From a virus: 21,021 bases of DNA. The first letter of the stretch is position 1. Each line of letters starts with the position of its first letter. The stretch spans positions 1-21,021 of IMG/VR virus record IMGVR_UViG_3300031524_000097. One strand, given 5' to 3'. The notes beneath the pieces were generated by a model. That model made no database searches and had not been told where the DNA came from. It saw only the letters and a program-made list of their open reading frames with translations. The translations under genes and the position numbers were made by a program. Below, piece by piece: positions 13,909-20,431 of the stretch.

Positions 13909-15996
13909 GTGATATTTCCCGATCTTGGTACACCTTATTTGTCTGAAAATAATCGTGGCGTCCTCAACCGATTGCAAACTTTTTATGCTCAAGCAATCAC
14001 GTTAAACCAATCATTTTGGCAAGAAGCGGACACCGATACTCGATACGAGGCGGGAGATCAATCATTCTTTAATGATCTTTATGGCAACCTTCCTGCTAAC
14101 CGCAGACGTCAATTCATGTTCAATCGGATAAAGCCGATTATAAACATGATATCAGGGCACCAACGGAGAAATAGAAAGACTACTATCTGCCAGCCTATAG
14201 AGAATGGCGATGCAGAGACCGCGGATCAATTTACCAAAGTATTGATGCATATAGCCAATAATGAAGGCATATATGAAACAGTATCAAGCGCCTTTCACGG
14301 TTCTCTTGTTACAGGCATGAACCTTCTCTATGTGTGGAATGATTACCGTGGGGATCCAGTTTCAGGAAATATTAAAGTAGAACATTGTTCATACAACAGC
14401 TTTTTGATCGATCCATACTTCCGTAAGATGGATTTGTCAGACTGTCGCGGCGTTCTTCGTAGACAATTCCTCAATAAGAGAACGATCATATCCCTCCTTC
14501 CTAATCATGCCGATGAGATTATGGGTCTTATGACTCATGATTCTGGTTCTGGAAGGGATGGGAAATTCCAGTTTATGCCAGAGAGCTATTCTTGGTCAGT
14601 AAATGACCTTCTTACCTATGATGAATTTTGGTATCAAGATTATAGAACACAACGCATGCTAGTCGATACTGAGACTGGCGAATCAATGGAATGGACAGGG
14701 AAAGATGACGAAGATCTCAAGCTTTATCTCAAGATGTATCCTCAAGTGCAAGTCGTTAAGCAAGAGGTGCCGACGGTCAAGTTGGCTATTGTGGTTGAAA
14801 ACAAAGTATTTTACGATGGTCCTAATCCCCTTGGTATTGACCGCTACCCCTTCGTGCCGGTATTTTCATACTACAACCCACAAATGCCATACATGCCGTA
14901 CCGAATATGTGGCGTGGTACGTGGTCTGCGAGACGCCCAATACTTATACAACAGGCGTAAAGCAATCGAACTCGATATACTCGAGTCTCAGATCAACTCA
15001 GGTTTCAAGTATAAGGAAAACGCTTTAGTTAACCCAAGAGATATATTCCTGACAGGACAAGGTAAAGGTTTGGCCTTGAAGGAAGAAGCTCAAATGACTG
15101 ATGTTGAGCAAATACTCGCTCCCAATGTGCCACCTTCAATGCTTGAAATCTCCAAGATACTCGCTGCTGAAATGACACAGATCTCAGGCGTTAATGAAGA
15201 ATTGCTTGGAAGTGCCATTGATGAAAAAGCGGGCATCCTTTCCATGCTCAGGCAAGGCGCAGGATTAACTACCCTGCAGATCCTCTTTGACAACTTAGAC
15301 TACGCACAGAAGTTGTTGGGTCAGGTTATGATCGATGTTATCCAGGCTAACTATATGCCCGGAAAGATTAAAAAGATTTTAGAAGGCAAAGAACCCACCG
15401 CTCAATTTTATAACAAAGCATTTGGGAAATACGGCGCAGTCGTTGAAGAAGGGCTGAATACCGCTACACAACGCCAGATGCAGTTTGCACAACTATTGCA
15501 GCTTCGGGAAGTCGGAGTCCCAGTCCCGAATTCTTCGCTTCTTGAGGCTGCAACTATTCAAAATAAAAAAGAACTTATCGAAACTATTGAAGCTGAACAG
15601 AAACAACAACAGCAAATGCAGCAAATGCAACTTCAATCTCAGATCGAGGCCGCCCAAGCTCAAACAGAACTCGCCCGTGCTCGTGCAGTAGCAGACAAAG
15701 GGTTAGGCATAGAACGTATGTCTCGTGTCGAAGAGAACCATGCTCTTGCTGAAGAGAGAAGGGCACAAGCGGTTAAAGATGAAGATATCGGATTCTTGAA
15801 CTTGGTTAAGGCGCTTAAAGAAGTTGATAGCATTGACTTAGCTCAAATAGAGAAGTTACTTGCTCTCAGCAATATTATGAAGCAGCATGAACAAGAATCA
15901 CAAGAGAAAAAACGAGCAGAACAAAATGCAGAACAAGATATTGTTAATTCTCTTACCCCTATGGGAGCTGGAACGTCACCTGTACCCCAAGGTTAG
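13909..15996 (+). CDS. Phage portal protein (P22-like)
   Basis: 695 aa from GTG 13909, SD GGAG (13899-13902). The N-terminal part fits P22-type portals: RRRQFMFNRIKPIINMISGH, then QRRNRKTTI, IANNEGIYETVSSAFHGSLV, FLIDPYFRKMDLSDCRG, and a conserved core with YPFVPVFSYYNP, GVVRGLRDAQYLYNRRK and AAEMTQISGVNEELLG. Portals form the dodecameric ring through which TerL pumps DNA. Residues ~560-690 are Gln/Ala/Glu-rich coiled coil (QQQQMQQMQLQSQ), matching the C-terminal barrel of P22 portal. A CTCCT (13875-13879) could weakly pair with the SD. The 115-nt upstream gap after the terminator probably carries its promoter, though none is clear. Confidence 0.9.
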   Translation: MIFPDLGTPYLSENNRGVLNRLQTFYAQAITLNQSFWQEADTDTRYEAGDQSFFNDLYGNLPANRRRQFMFNRIKPIINMISGHQRRNRKTTICQPIENGDAETADQFTKVLMHIANNEGIYETVSSAFHGSLVTGMNLLYVWNDYRGDPVSGNIKVEHCSYNSFLIDPYFRKMDLSDCRGVLRRQFLNKRTIISLLPNHADEIMGLMTHDSGSGRDGKFQFMPESYSWSVNDLLTYDEFWYQDYRTQRMLVDTETGESMEWTGKDDEDLKLYLKMYPQVQVVKQEVPTVKLAIVVENKVFYDGPNPLGIDRYPFVPVFSYYNPQMPYMPYRICGVVRGLRDAQYLYNRRKAIELDILESQINSGFKYKENALVNPRDIFLTGQGKGLALKEEAQMTDVEQILAPNVPPSMLEISKILAAEMTQISGVNEELLGSAIDEKAGILSMLRQGAGLTTLQILFDNLDYAQKLLGQVMIDVIQANYMPGKIKKILEGKEPTAQFYNKAFGKYGAVVEEGLNTATQRQMQFAQLLQLREVGVPVPNSSLLEAATIQNKKELIETIEAEQKQQQQMQQMQLQSQIEAAQAQTELARARAVADKGLGIERMSRVEENHALAEERRAQAVKDEDIGFLNLVKALKEVDSIDLAQIEKLLALSNIMKQHEQESQEKKRAEQNAEQDIVNSLTPMGAGTSPVPQG

Positions 15997-16070
15997 AGGT
16001 AGTACCAACCTTGCAGCAACCTGTGACATTTTGTCCCATGTTGGTCTGTAGTAACTAAGAAAGGCTTGCT

Positions 16071-16340
16071 ATGGCAAGACATCATCATTCAAAAAAACAT
16101 CACGAACAAGGTCATTACGAAGGTCATGAAAACCGCAGACATCAAGAGATGCACGACGGCGGCATGATCACTGAAGACCACAGCGCAATTGCAAACATGC
16201 CACAAGAAGTCATGATCAAACCATATCCAAAAGCGCGTCATTATATGGATGAAGGCATGGATGACACTATTAGAGGGATCGACCGTCAAATGGAAGAAGA
16301 TTCCCCTAAGGGCAGAAATAATATGCCACATAAATTTTAG
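16071..16340 (+). CDS. His-rich small phage protein
   Basis: 89 aa, ATG 16071 with AAAGG upstream. The first 28 residues hold about ten His (MARHHHSKKHHEQGHYEGHE) and could bind metal. Then comes GGMITEDHSAIANMPQ, which resembles ARMIQEDHGKMANLSE in the gene at 16551, so the two are likely paralogues sharing an M-I-x-E-D-H-x3-AN motif. The rest is charged. A virion or head-accessory role is inferred from its place after the portal. Confidence 0.7.
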   Translation: MARHHHSKKHHEQGHYEGHENRRHQEMHDGGMITEDHSAIANMPQEVMIKPYPKARHYMDEGMDDTIRGIDRQMEEDSPKGRNNMPHKF

Positions 16341-16347
16341 GAAGATC

Positions 16348-16500
16348 ATGGCAATCATGATACGAGACCCTAAAAGCTTAGCTACCAAGACAGCATGGAA
16401 AATATTGGGCAAGCCCCAAAACATGCAGAAGCAACCCGCAGGTTTAGCTGAAAAAGTTAATGAGCGGCTTCTTCGTTTTGATTCTAGGTTCGTAAGATAA
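16348..16500 (+). CDS. Small basic phage protein
   Basis: 50 aa from ATG 16348 with AGGA upstream (16339-16342), 7 nt after the His-rich gene; the longer frame from 16249 runs through that gene and lacks an SD. Sequence is basic: MAIMIRDPKSLATKTAWKIL, then QPAGLAEKVNERLLRFDSRF. No family recognised. Confidence 0.6.
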   Translation: MAIMIRDPKSLATKTAWKILGKPQNMQKQPAGLAEKVNERLLRFDSRFVR

Positions 16501-16504
16501 AATA

Positions 16505-16535
16505 GTGCCCTGTTTTTTTATGTTCAGCAGGGCAC
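16505..16535 (+). promoter_or_regulatory. Stem-loop upstream of the 16551 gene
   Basis: GTGCCCTG (16505-16512) pairs perfectly with CAGGGCAC (16528-16535). The loop contains seven T, and the 3' side leads to the SD AAGGAG (16540-16545) rather than a T-tract, so termination is unlikely. An mRNA processing or translation element is possible. Confidence 0.45.
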
Positions 16536-16550
16536 ACCTAAGGAGAGAAG

Positions 16551-16754
16551 ATGGATATAAACATACTTTTAAGAAATACATTCATGTCTAACGTAGACCC
16601 ACGTAGAAGGCAAGAACTTTCAGATGCACGTATGATCCAAGAAGATCACGGCAAGATGGCCAACCTTTCAGAAAAGCCAATACATAGGCAATTTGATGCA
16701 TGGGAATACCCAGAACGGTTAGCTATGTTTAACCAAAGTTCGCGCACAAAGTAA
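16551..16754 (+). CDS. Small conserved phage protein with MIxEDH motif
   Basis: 67 aa, ATG 16551 with AAGGAG 5 nt upstream. It reads RRQELSDARMIQEDHGKMAN, then LSEKPIHRQFDAWEYPERLA and ends FNQSSRTK. From memory, similar short proteins occur in other podovirus-like head modules, but no function is known. It shares the MI-EDH...AN motif with the His-rich gene at 16071. A structural or head-assembly role is only suggested by context. Confidence 0.7.
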   Translation: MDINILLRNTFMSNVDPRRRQELSDARMIQEDHGKMANLSEKPIHRQFDAWEYPERLAMFNQSSRTK

Positions 16755-16780
16755 CCTAAAGATTACCAAAAGAGATAATC

Positions 16781-16837
16781 ATGATGTGTAAAAAATGCAA
16801 AAAATCACCGTGTAAATGCAAGAAAATGGTGAAATAA
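16781..16837 (+). CDS. 18-aa Cys/Lys-rich micropeptide
   Basis: MMCKKCKKSPCKCKKMVK, with four Cys (CxxC...CxC) and eight Lys in 18 residues. AGAG lies upstream, and the stop overlaps the next start as TAATG, the same coupling used by the next gene pair. That overlap, the Cys pattern and the absence of any other gene in the gap support a real, very short gene. Possible zinc-binding peptide; alternatively a leader ORF only serving coupling. Confidence 0.5.
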   Translation: MMCKKCKKSPCKCKKMVK

Positions 16838-17028
16838 TGGCAAAGAAATTCTGGATCCAAGACGCAATTAAAAAGCCGGGGGCACTTCACGAAGAACTGC
16901 ACGTTCCTAAAGGCAAGAAAATACCTAAGGCCAAGCTGAAAAAAGCTGAAAAGGCTGGTGGCAAAGAGGGCAAGCGGGCTGCTTTAGCTATTACCTTGGG
17001 CAAATTACGCAAGAAGAAAGGCAAATAA
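16837..17028 (+). CDS. Small Lys-rich conserved phage protein
   Basis: 63 aa from ATG 16837 (TAATG with the micropeptide); the in-frame start at 16816 has no support. Sequence: FWIQDAIKKPGALHEELHVP, then KGKKIPKAKLKKAEKAGGKE, RAALAITLGKLRKKKGK. This matches a family of short basic phage proteins I recall as hypothetical (IPKxKLxxA...RAxLAxTL). It may bind nucleic acid. The stop overlaps the next ATG (TAATG at 17026-17030). Confidence 0.75.
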   Translation: MAKKFWIQDAIKKPGALHEELHVPKGKKIPKAKLKKAEKAGGKEGKRAALAITLGKLRKKKGK

Positions 17029-17231
17029 TGCCAATACTTACTAAATCTGCGCCAAAAAAGGCCAAGAAGAAGCGTATGAAGGAAGAAATGGATAAATGGA
17101 AAGCTGGAGAATTGCATTCTGGCTCAAAAAATGGTCCAATTGTTACTAATCCAAAGCAGGCCATTGCTATTTCTTTAAATGAAGCGGGAATGTCTAATAG
17201 GAAATCTAAAAAGAAGAAATCGAAGAAGTGA
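17028..17231 (+). CDS. DUF6496-like small basic protein (3' end altered by HNH insertion)
   Basis: 67 aa, ATG 17028 overlapping the upstream stop. MKEEMDKWKAGELHSGSKNG and IVTNPKQAIAISLNEAG match the DUF6496-type pattern (LHSGSKxGPxVxxxKQAIAIxLxEA), ending in a Lys/Ser tail. The last 26 nt overlap the 3' end of the minus-strand HNH gene. A second version of this C-terminus lies beyond the HNH gene at 17818-17892, indicating insertion with duplication. Confidence 0.75.
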   Translation: MPILTKSAPKKAKKKRMKEEMDKWKAGELHSGSKNGPIVTNPKQAIAISLNEAGMSNRKSKKKKSKK

Positions 17232-17754
17232 GTTTCTTCCTGAATCGATATTCTTTCCTCTGATGATCGGCGTTAGAGAGAACTTCCAAGTTTTCGAGTC
17301 GGTTGTCAGAGGAATCGTCATTTATATGATGTACATGTTCCCATCGTTCTAACTTTCTTCCTAGGTGTTGTTCCATAATCCATCTATGTTCTCTAAATCT
17401 TTTTCCATCAACACAAATGTGTTTGTAGGTATGTAAGGGTTTATTTGTTTTTTGGAACCCATGAATCTCTCTATGTTTTGGCAATAAATCTTTAGCCATA
17501 CATGATCGAGAACAGTATTTAACTTTTCCAGAATCAACACGGCATTTGGGAGCATAAAATTCTTTGCTGCATATTTTACAATTAAATGTTTTTCCTGTTT
17601 TTCTGCTAGGTTTAGGTTTGCCGCGCGAAGCTTCAACAGCTTTGCCAATTGATAATTTGTTTGCACATACTTTTGAGCAATATTTCCCCTTACCTTGCTT
17701 CAGTTGCCATCCTGAAGCGTATAATTCTTTATTGCATTCAAGACAGTTAACCAT
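17206..17754 (-). CDS. HNH homing endonuclease with two N-terminal zinc fingers
   Basis: 182 aa from ATG 17754 (MVNCLEC); a TTG at 17775 is the longer alternative. Two CxxC...CxxxC fingers precede the nuclease: C4, C7, C26, C30 and C59, C62, C81, C85. The HNH core is REHRWIMEQHLGRKLERWEH, then VHHINDDSSDNRLENLEVLS (H123, H140-H143, N151, N155). Such free-standing enzymes nick or cut alleles lacking the insertion. It is antisense to all neighbours, has its own extended -10 promoter and sits precisely between two copies of the DUF6496 tail, as expected for a recent mobile insertion. Confidence 0.9.
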   Translation of the reverse strand: MVNCLECNKELYASGWQLKQGKGKYCSKVCANKLSIGKAVEASRGKPKPSRKTGKTFNCKICSKEFYAPKCRVDSGKVKYCSRSCMAKDLLPKHREIHGFQKTNKPLHTYKHICVDGKRFREHRWIMEQHLGRKLERWEHVHHINDDSSDNRLENLEVLSNADHQRKEYRFRKKLTSSISSF

Positions 17755-17810
17755 ATGTCCGGTTCTTTTACCCAAAGCAGCCCCTATCGTTTATTTATTG
17801 AACAGTTTAT

Positions 17811-17819
17811 AGTATAACA
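17811..17819 (-). promoter_or_regulatory. Extended -10 promoter for the HNH gene
   Basis: On the minus strand TGTTATACT reads as TG-n-TATACT, a good extended -10 element, ~57 bp before ATG 17754. No convincing -35 is seen. Confidence 0.45.
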
Positions 17820-17892
17820 TAAGAGCACGAGCATTGCCATAGCACTTCATGAATCTGGGCAATCAAAGAAGAAATCAAAAAAGAAAAAATAA
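17818..17892 (+). pseudogene. Orphaned 3' end of the DUF6496-like gene
   Basis: The frame reads STSIAIALHESGQSKKKSKK plus two Lys and a stop, aligning with KQAIAISLNEAGMSNRKSKK of the gene at 17028. It has no start (stop codon at 17815-17817) and is separated from its gene by the HNH insert. It is best explained as the original C-terminus displaced by the homing gene. Confidence 0.75.
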
Positions 17893-17900
17893 CTGCTCTG

Positions 17901-17936
17901 ACCCCACTTGCTTGAATGTGAGTGGGGTTTCTTTTT
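17901..17936 (+). terminator. Rho-independent terminator (copy 1)
   Basis: ACCCCACT (17901-17908) pairs with AGTGGGGT (17921-17928), 12-nt loop, followed by TTCTTTTT. It ends the portal/small-gene operon, just after the displaced DUF6496 tail. Confidence 0.88.
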
Positions 17937-17947
17937 GTGTGTTCCCA

Positions 17948-17956
17948 TGCTATTAT
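17948..17956 (+). promoter_or_regulatory. Extended -10 promoter-like element (copy 1)
   Basis: TGCTATTAT matches TGnTATAAT with one mismatch and is followed by CACCCC. The same element recurs exactly 120 nt downstream. No -35 match. Confidence 0.45.
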
Positions 17957-17962
17957 CACCCC

Positions 17963-18056
17963 ATCTGAGATGATAAATTAACATTCATTATATGCATTCT
18001 GTTGTTTCAGAATGTACTCCTCCCCACTCATCGCAACATGGGTGGGGTTTATTTTT
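17963..18056 (+). ncRNA. Candidate small RNA between promoter copy 1 and terminator copy 2
   Basis: A transcript starting ~7 nt after the element at 17948-17956 would run ~95 nt to the terminator at 18022-18056. It contains no ORF of note. It has a 7-bp hairpin CATTCTG/CAGAATG (17995-18001/18008-18014) before the terminator stem. Promoter, hairpin and terminator together look like an sRNA gene, but this is inference from layout. Confidence 0.4.
18022..18056 (+). terminator. Rho-independent terminator (copy 2)
   Basis: CCCCACTCAT (18022-18031) pairs with ATGGGTGGGG (18038-18047), ten pairs including one wobble, loop CGCAAC, then TTTATTTTT. Confidence 0.88.
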
Positions 18057-18067
18057 ATGGGATAGCG

Positions 18068-18076
18068 TGCTATTAT
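18068..18076 (+). promoter_or_regulatory. Extended -10 promoter-like element (copy 2)
   Basis: TGCTATTAT again, followed by CACCCC and GAGATAATATTAAC, near-identical to copy 1. It would drive the 18153 gene and scaffold. A 5-codon ORF (MTTLP) at 18124 precedes that gene. Confidence 0.45.
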
Positions 18077-18152
18077 CACCCCCGGCAGAGATAATATTAA
18101 CTTAAATTCTTGTGAGTATTTATATGACTACTCTGCCTTAAACCCCATTCCT

Positions 18153-18656
18153 ATGAAAAAAGTAAAAAATAAACCTAAAGATAAGACCGTTGGCCAACAA
18201 TCTGTTGAGGCACTTCAAGAAAATCCGCAAGAAATAAGTGTTATTGAGCAACAAAAGCAGATGCAGAGTGAATATATGAAATATCTACTTACATCTATTG
18301 ACGAAGGATTTAATCTATATCGCACTAGTTTCTTTGTGGAAGTTCAAACCAAAAACGAAAAGTTGATGCCCAATGTGTTTAGAAACTATTTTATTCACCG
18401 GCGGAGTTGTCCTAGTCCTAACTACGATCAGTCTGTATTTAGATATAACGTAGATAAAGGCCAGGTTGAATATCTGTGGACCGTCCCGTCTCGCGATGCG
18501 TGCTTTCATCTTAAGGAGAACTCACTCCTGGTATCCCACGATGAAAAAGACCTTCTTGGTTTCGTACTTAAATTTGCTGATGGCACTCTTTTTAAAATGT
18601 GTAAGCACTATAATGATGAAAAGCCCAATTCACCCGAATTAAACAGTGCTCAATAG
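18153..18656 (+). CDS. Conserved podovirus-type hypothetical protein
   Basis: 167 aa, ATG 18153; no good SD is visible, so initiation may be weak or leader-dependent. The central part is well formed: FRNYFIHRRSCPSPNYDQSV, FRYNVDKGQVEYLWTVPSRD, LGFVLKFADGTLFKMCKHYN. From memory, this pattern (CPxPNYDQxVYRF...VEYLWxVPD) is shared by hypothetical proteins of other head-module phages. Its place before the scaffold suggests an assembly role. Confidence 0.75.
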   Translation: MKKVKNKPKDKTVGQQSVEALQENPQEISVIEQQKQMQSEYMKYLLTSIDEGFNLYRTSFFVEVQTKNEKLMPNVFRNYFIHRRSCPSPNYDQSVFRYNVDKGQVEYLWTVPSRDACFHLKENSLLVSHDEKDLLGFVLKFADGTLFKMCKHYNDEKPNSPELNSAQ

Positions 18657-18673
18657 CACCAATTAGGAACTAT

Positions 18674-19573
18674 ATGGATGTTAATTCACTTCCCCACGCA
18701 CCTCAATATGCAATAGATGCGATGAATAAATCTACAAAACAGATAGATTTCCCTCCCCTTCCACAAGAGCAAACTCAAAGCATAGCGCAAACACAGCAGC
18801 CAGAACCAGTTCCAGAAGAATCTGTGCAAAATTATCAATCTGAGCCTGAAATTACACAGAGTGCTCAAGAACAAGCTCCAGAAGCCACGCAAGAGTCAAT
18901 ACGCGACTACTCAAAAGAAGAGAACCTGCGTGTAATCCGTAAGCGAGCAGCAGCAGCAGACAAATTCGAGCGTGAACGTAATGAGGCGTATAAAAAGATA
19001 CAAGAGTACGAATCATATAATAGCGTTGCTAAAAGCCAGCAGATGCGCATTGATCAGCCTCAGAAATCAAATTCTCGACTTGCAATAGGACAAGATGATC
19101 TTGTTGAAGGCAAGCATCTTTCTGCTTTGGAAGAAGAAGTGCAAGATCTTAAGCAACAGATAAGCAAGAATCAGCAAGAGGCCATCTTGGCCGCTACTGA
19201 AGCGCGATTGAAATCTCAGTATCAGGACTTTGATACTGTTGTATCGGAAGAAAATCTGGAAACGCTGAAAATACTAGAGCCTGAACTTGCCGCCGCTCTT
19301 GATGCAACCCCTAATTTATATATTAAAGCGGTATCGGCTTACAAGTTGATTAAAGATAAAGTAGAGCCACTTATCAGACAAGAGGAGCATGTCATGAAAG
19401 AAAAGAAGAAGATTGCTGAGAATCTAGCAAAGCCACGTCTATCGCCAACAGCAGCCACAGCGCAGCAAGGAGACTCTGCATTAAGCAAGGCAAATATGTT
19501 TGCAGATGGGTTAACTTCTGATATGAAGGCACAGCTTTGGAAAGAAATGCAATCATCTAAGAAAAATTACTAA
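18674..19573 (+). CDS. Putative capsid scaffolding protein
   Basis: 299 aa, ATG 18674 with AGGA upstream. The first ~85 residues are Gln/Pro/Glu-rich and disordered, followed by highly helical charged coiled coil (NLRVIRKRAAAADKFERERN, LSALEEEVQDLKQQISKNQQ). The C-terminus is short and basic (ADGLTSDMKAQLWKEM, SSKKNY), as in P22-like scaffolds, whose C-terminal basic helix binds coat protein. It precedes the capsid gene, with only the C2H2 gene in between. No motif is diagnostic; assignment is by composition and gene order. Confidence 0.75.
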   Translation: MDVNSLPHAPQYAIDAMNKSTKQIDFPPLPQEQTQSIAQTQQPEPVPEESVQNYQSEPEITQSAQEQAPEATQESIRDYSKEENLRVIRKRAAAADKFERERNEAYKKIQEYESYNSVAKSQQMRIDQPQKSNSRLAIGQDDLVEGKHLSALEEEVQDLKQQISKNQQEAILAATEARLKSQYQDFDTVVSEENLETLKILEPELAAALDATPNLYIKAVSAYKLIKDKVEPLIRQEEHVMKEKKKIAENLAKPRLSPTAATAQQGDSALSKANMFADGLTSDMKAQLWKEMQSSKKNY

Positions 19574-19591
19574 AGTCATTGCGTTATTATT

Positions 19592-19631
19592 CCCCCTTGC
19601 AGTATGCTTATAACTAGTAACTGTGAGGGGG
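19592..19631 (+). promoter_or_regulatory. RBS-sequestering hairpin upstream of the C2H2 gene
   Basis: CCCCCTTGCAG (19592-19602) pairs with CTGTGAGGGGG (19621-19631): eleven positions, two of them G.U, with an 18-nt loop. The 3' arm contains the GAGGGGG SD of ATG 19637. A TATTAT box (19585-19590) lies just before it, similar to the elements at 17951 and 18071. Confidence 0.5.
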
Positions 19632-19636
19632 TTATC

Positions 19637-20224
19637 ATGAAATTCCTGTTAATGTTTTGCTCGCTATCTTTATTTGCTATAAATATAGATAAATCGAGAA
19701 TCTTAAAGCCTCTTATTATGAGTGAATGGTGCGCGAGTTCGTCCATTCGCGATGAAACAGATCCTTCTTCTGAAGGGCAATCGCGTATCTACGAAAAGAA
19801 ATTTGAATGCAATATTTGTTTAACCCGATTTGATAGCGCCTTTCACTTAGACAGACATTATCGTAAGCATACCGGTGAGCGGCCATATAAATGTCCATTT
19901 TGCTCCAAGTGCGCATCAAGAAGTGATAATCTCAAGCAGCATATGCTTTTGAGGCATAATCCTGCAACAAATTTCCCTCCCCGTGTTCATCCAGTGTTTG
20001 TCCCATTTGCTGACAAAGATGTGTTGCCATTGGGACATGAAAGATTTACCCTTAATGGTCTTCGTCCCTTAGAAATGAAGCCACCAGTCAGGACATTAGA
20101 GATAATGAAGATCGCATCCATCTTGAATGCAGTCGATATTAATCCTATTACTTCTGGCGCCAAAGATGAAAAGCGCGATACAATGCCATTAAAGAAGAGA
20201 AGATTTATCGCGATAATCGAGTAA
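19637..20224 (+). CDS. Predicted secreted protein with two eukaryotic-type C2H2 zinc fingers
   Basis: 195 aa from ATG 19637 (SD GAGGGGG); the frame from 19604 has no SD. A signal-peptide-like start MKFLLMFCSLSLFA precedes an acidic spacer. Finger 1: C58-x2-C61-x12-H74-x3-H78. Then the canonical linker HTGERPYK. Finger 2: C86-x2-C89-x12-H102-x4-H107. This Kruppel-type tandem with a TGE-P linker is typical of eukaryotic transcription factors, not of phage head genes. The C-terminus has a basic PLKKRRF patch that could act as a nuclear localisation signal. Lying between scaffold and capsid with its own leader hairpin, it is a moron. A host-nucleus effector role is inference; a phage regulator is the alternative. 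Confidence 0.85.
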   Translation: MKFLLMFCSLSLFAINIDKSRILKPLIMSEWCASSSIRDETDPSSEGQSRIYEKKFECNICLTRFDSAFHLDRHYRKHTGERPYKCPFCSKCASRSDNLKQHMLLRHNPATNFPPRVHPVFVPFADKDVLPLGHERFTLNGLRPLEMKPPVRTLEIMKIASILNAVDINPITSGAKDEKRDTMPLKKRRFIAIIE

Positions 20225-20431
20225 AATATCCAAATCAGTGGGGCAGTAAAAAAATGTGTTATAGCTGTGGGATTGTTTTATTTTTAATCAAATTTATCTA
20301 TACTAACGTCGCTGTACGAAGATTCGCGCCTTCAAATCCTTTTCTATCGGCTGTACCGTGACTCGCCACCACATGGCTGTACGCAAGTTTCGCCAACTTG
20401 AAGTAGTAATTCAATGCTTCAAGGAGATATT
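20225..20431 (+). other. Leader region of the capsid gene
   Basis: 207 nt without an ORF. It contains a possible -10 box TATACT at 20299-20304 without a convincing -35, the three GCTGTAC repeats described separately, and the AAGGAG SD (20421-20426) of the capsid gene. Confidence 0.45.
20311..20400 (+). repeat. Three GCTGTAC/TCGCC repeats before the capsid gene
   Basis: GCTGTAC occurs at 20311, 20350 and 20376, each followed 4-8 nt later by a TCGC(G)CC core. Flanks of the core can pair and differ between copies: GAAG/CTTC in copy 1, GTG/CAC in copy 2, CAAGTT/AACTTG in copy 3, as if the stems were kept while the sequence changed. Confidence 0.5.

Noticed and set aside
16249-16500. 83-aa frame starting at 16249
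   Set aside because: Its first 33 codons lie within the His-rich gene without an SD; ATG 16348 has an SD and correct spacing.
16505-16535. Stem-loop as a rho-independent terminator
   Set aside because: The T-run is in the loop and the 3' side runs into an SD, so termination is unlikely.
20325-20345. TTCAAATCC resembling a tRNA T-loop
   Set aside because: No acceptor, D or anticodon stems can be built around it.
20311-20400. Repeats upstream of the capsid gene as a CRISPR or DGR element
   Set aside because: Irregular spacing (39 and 26 nt), no spacers, no reverse transcriptase or cas gene in the window.
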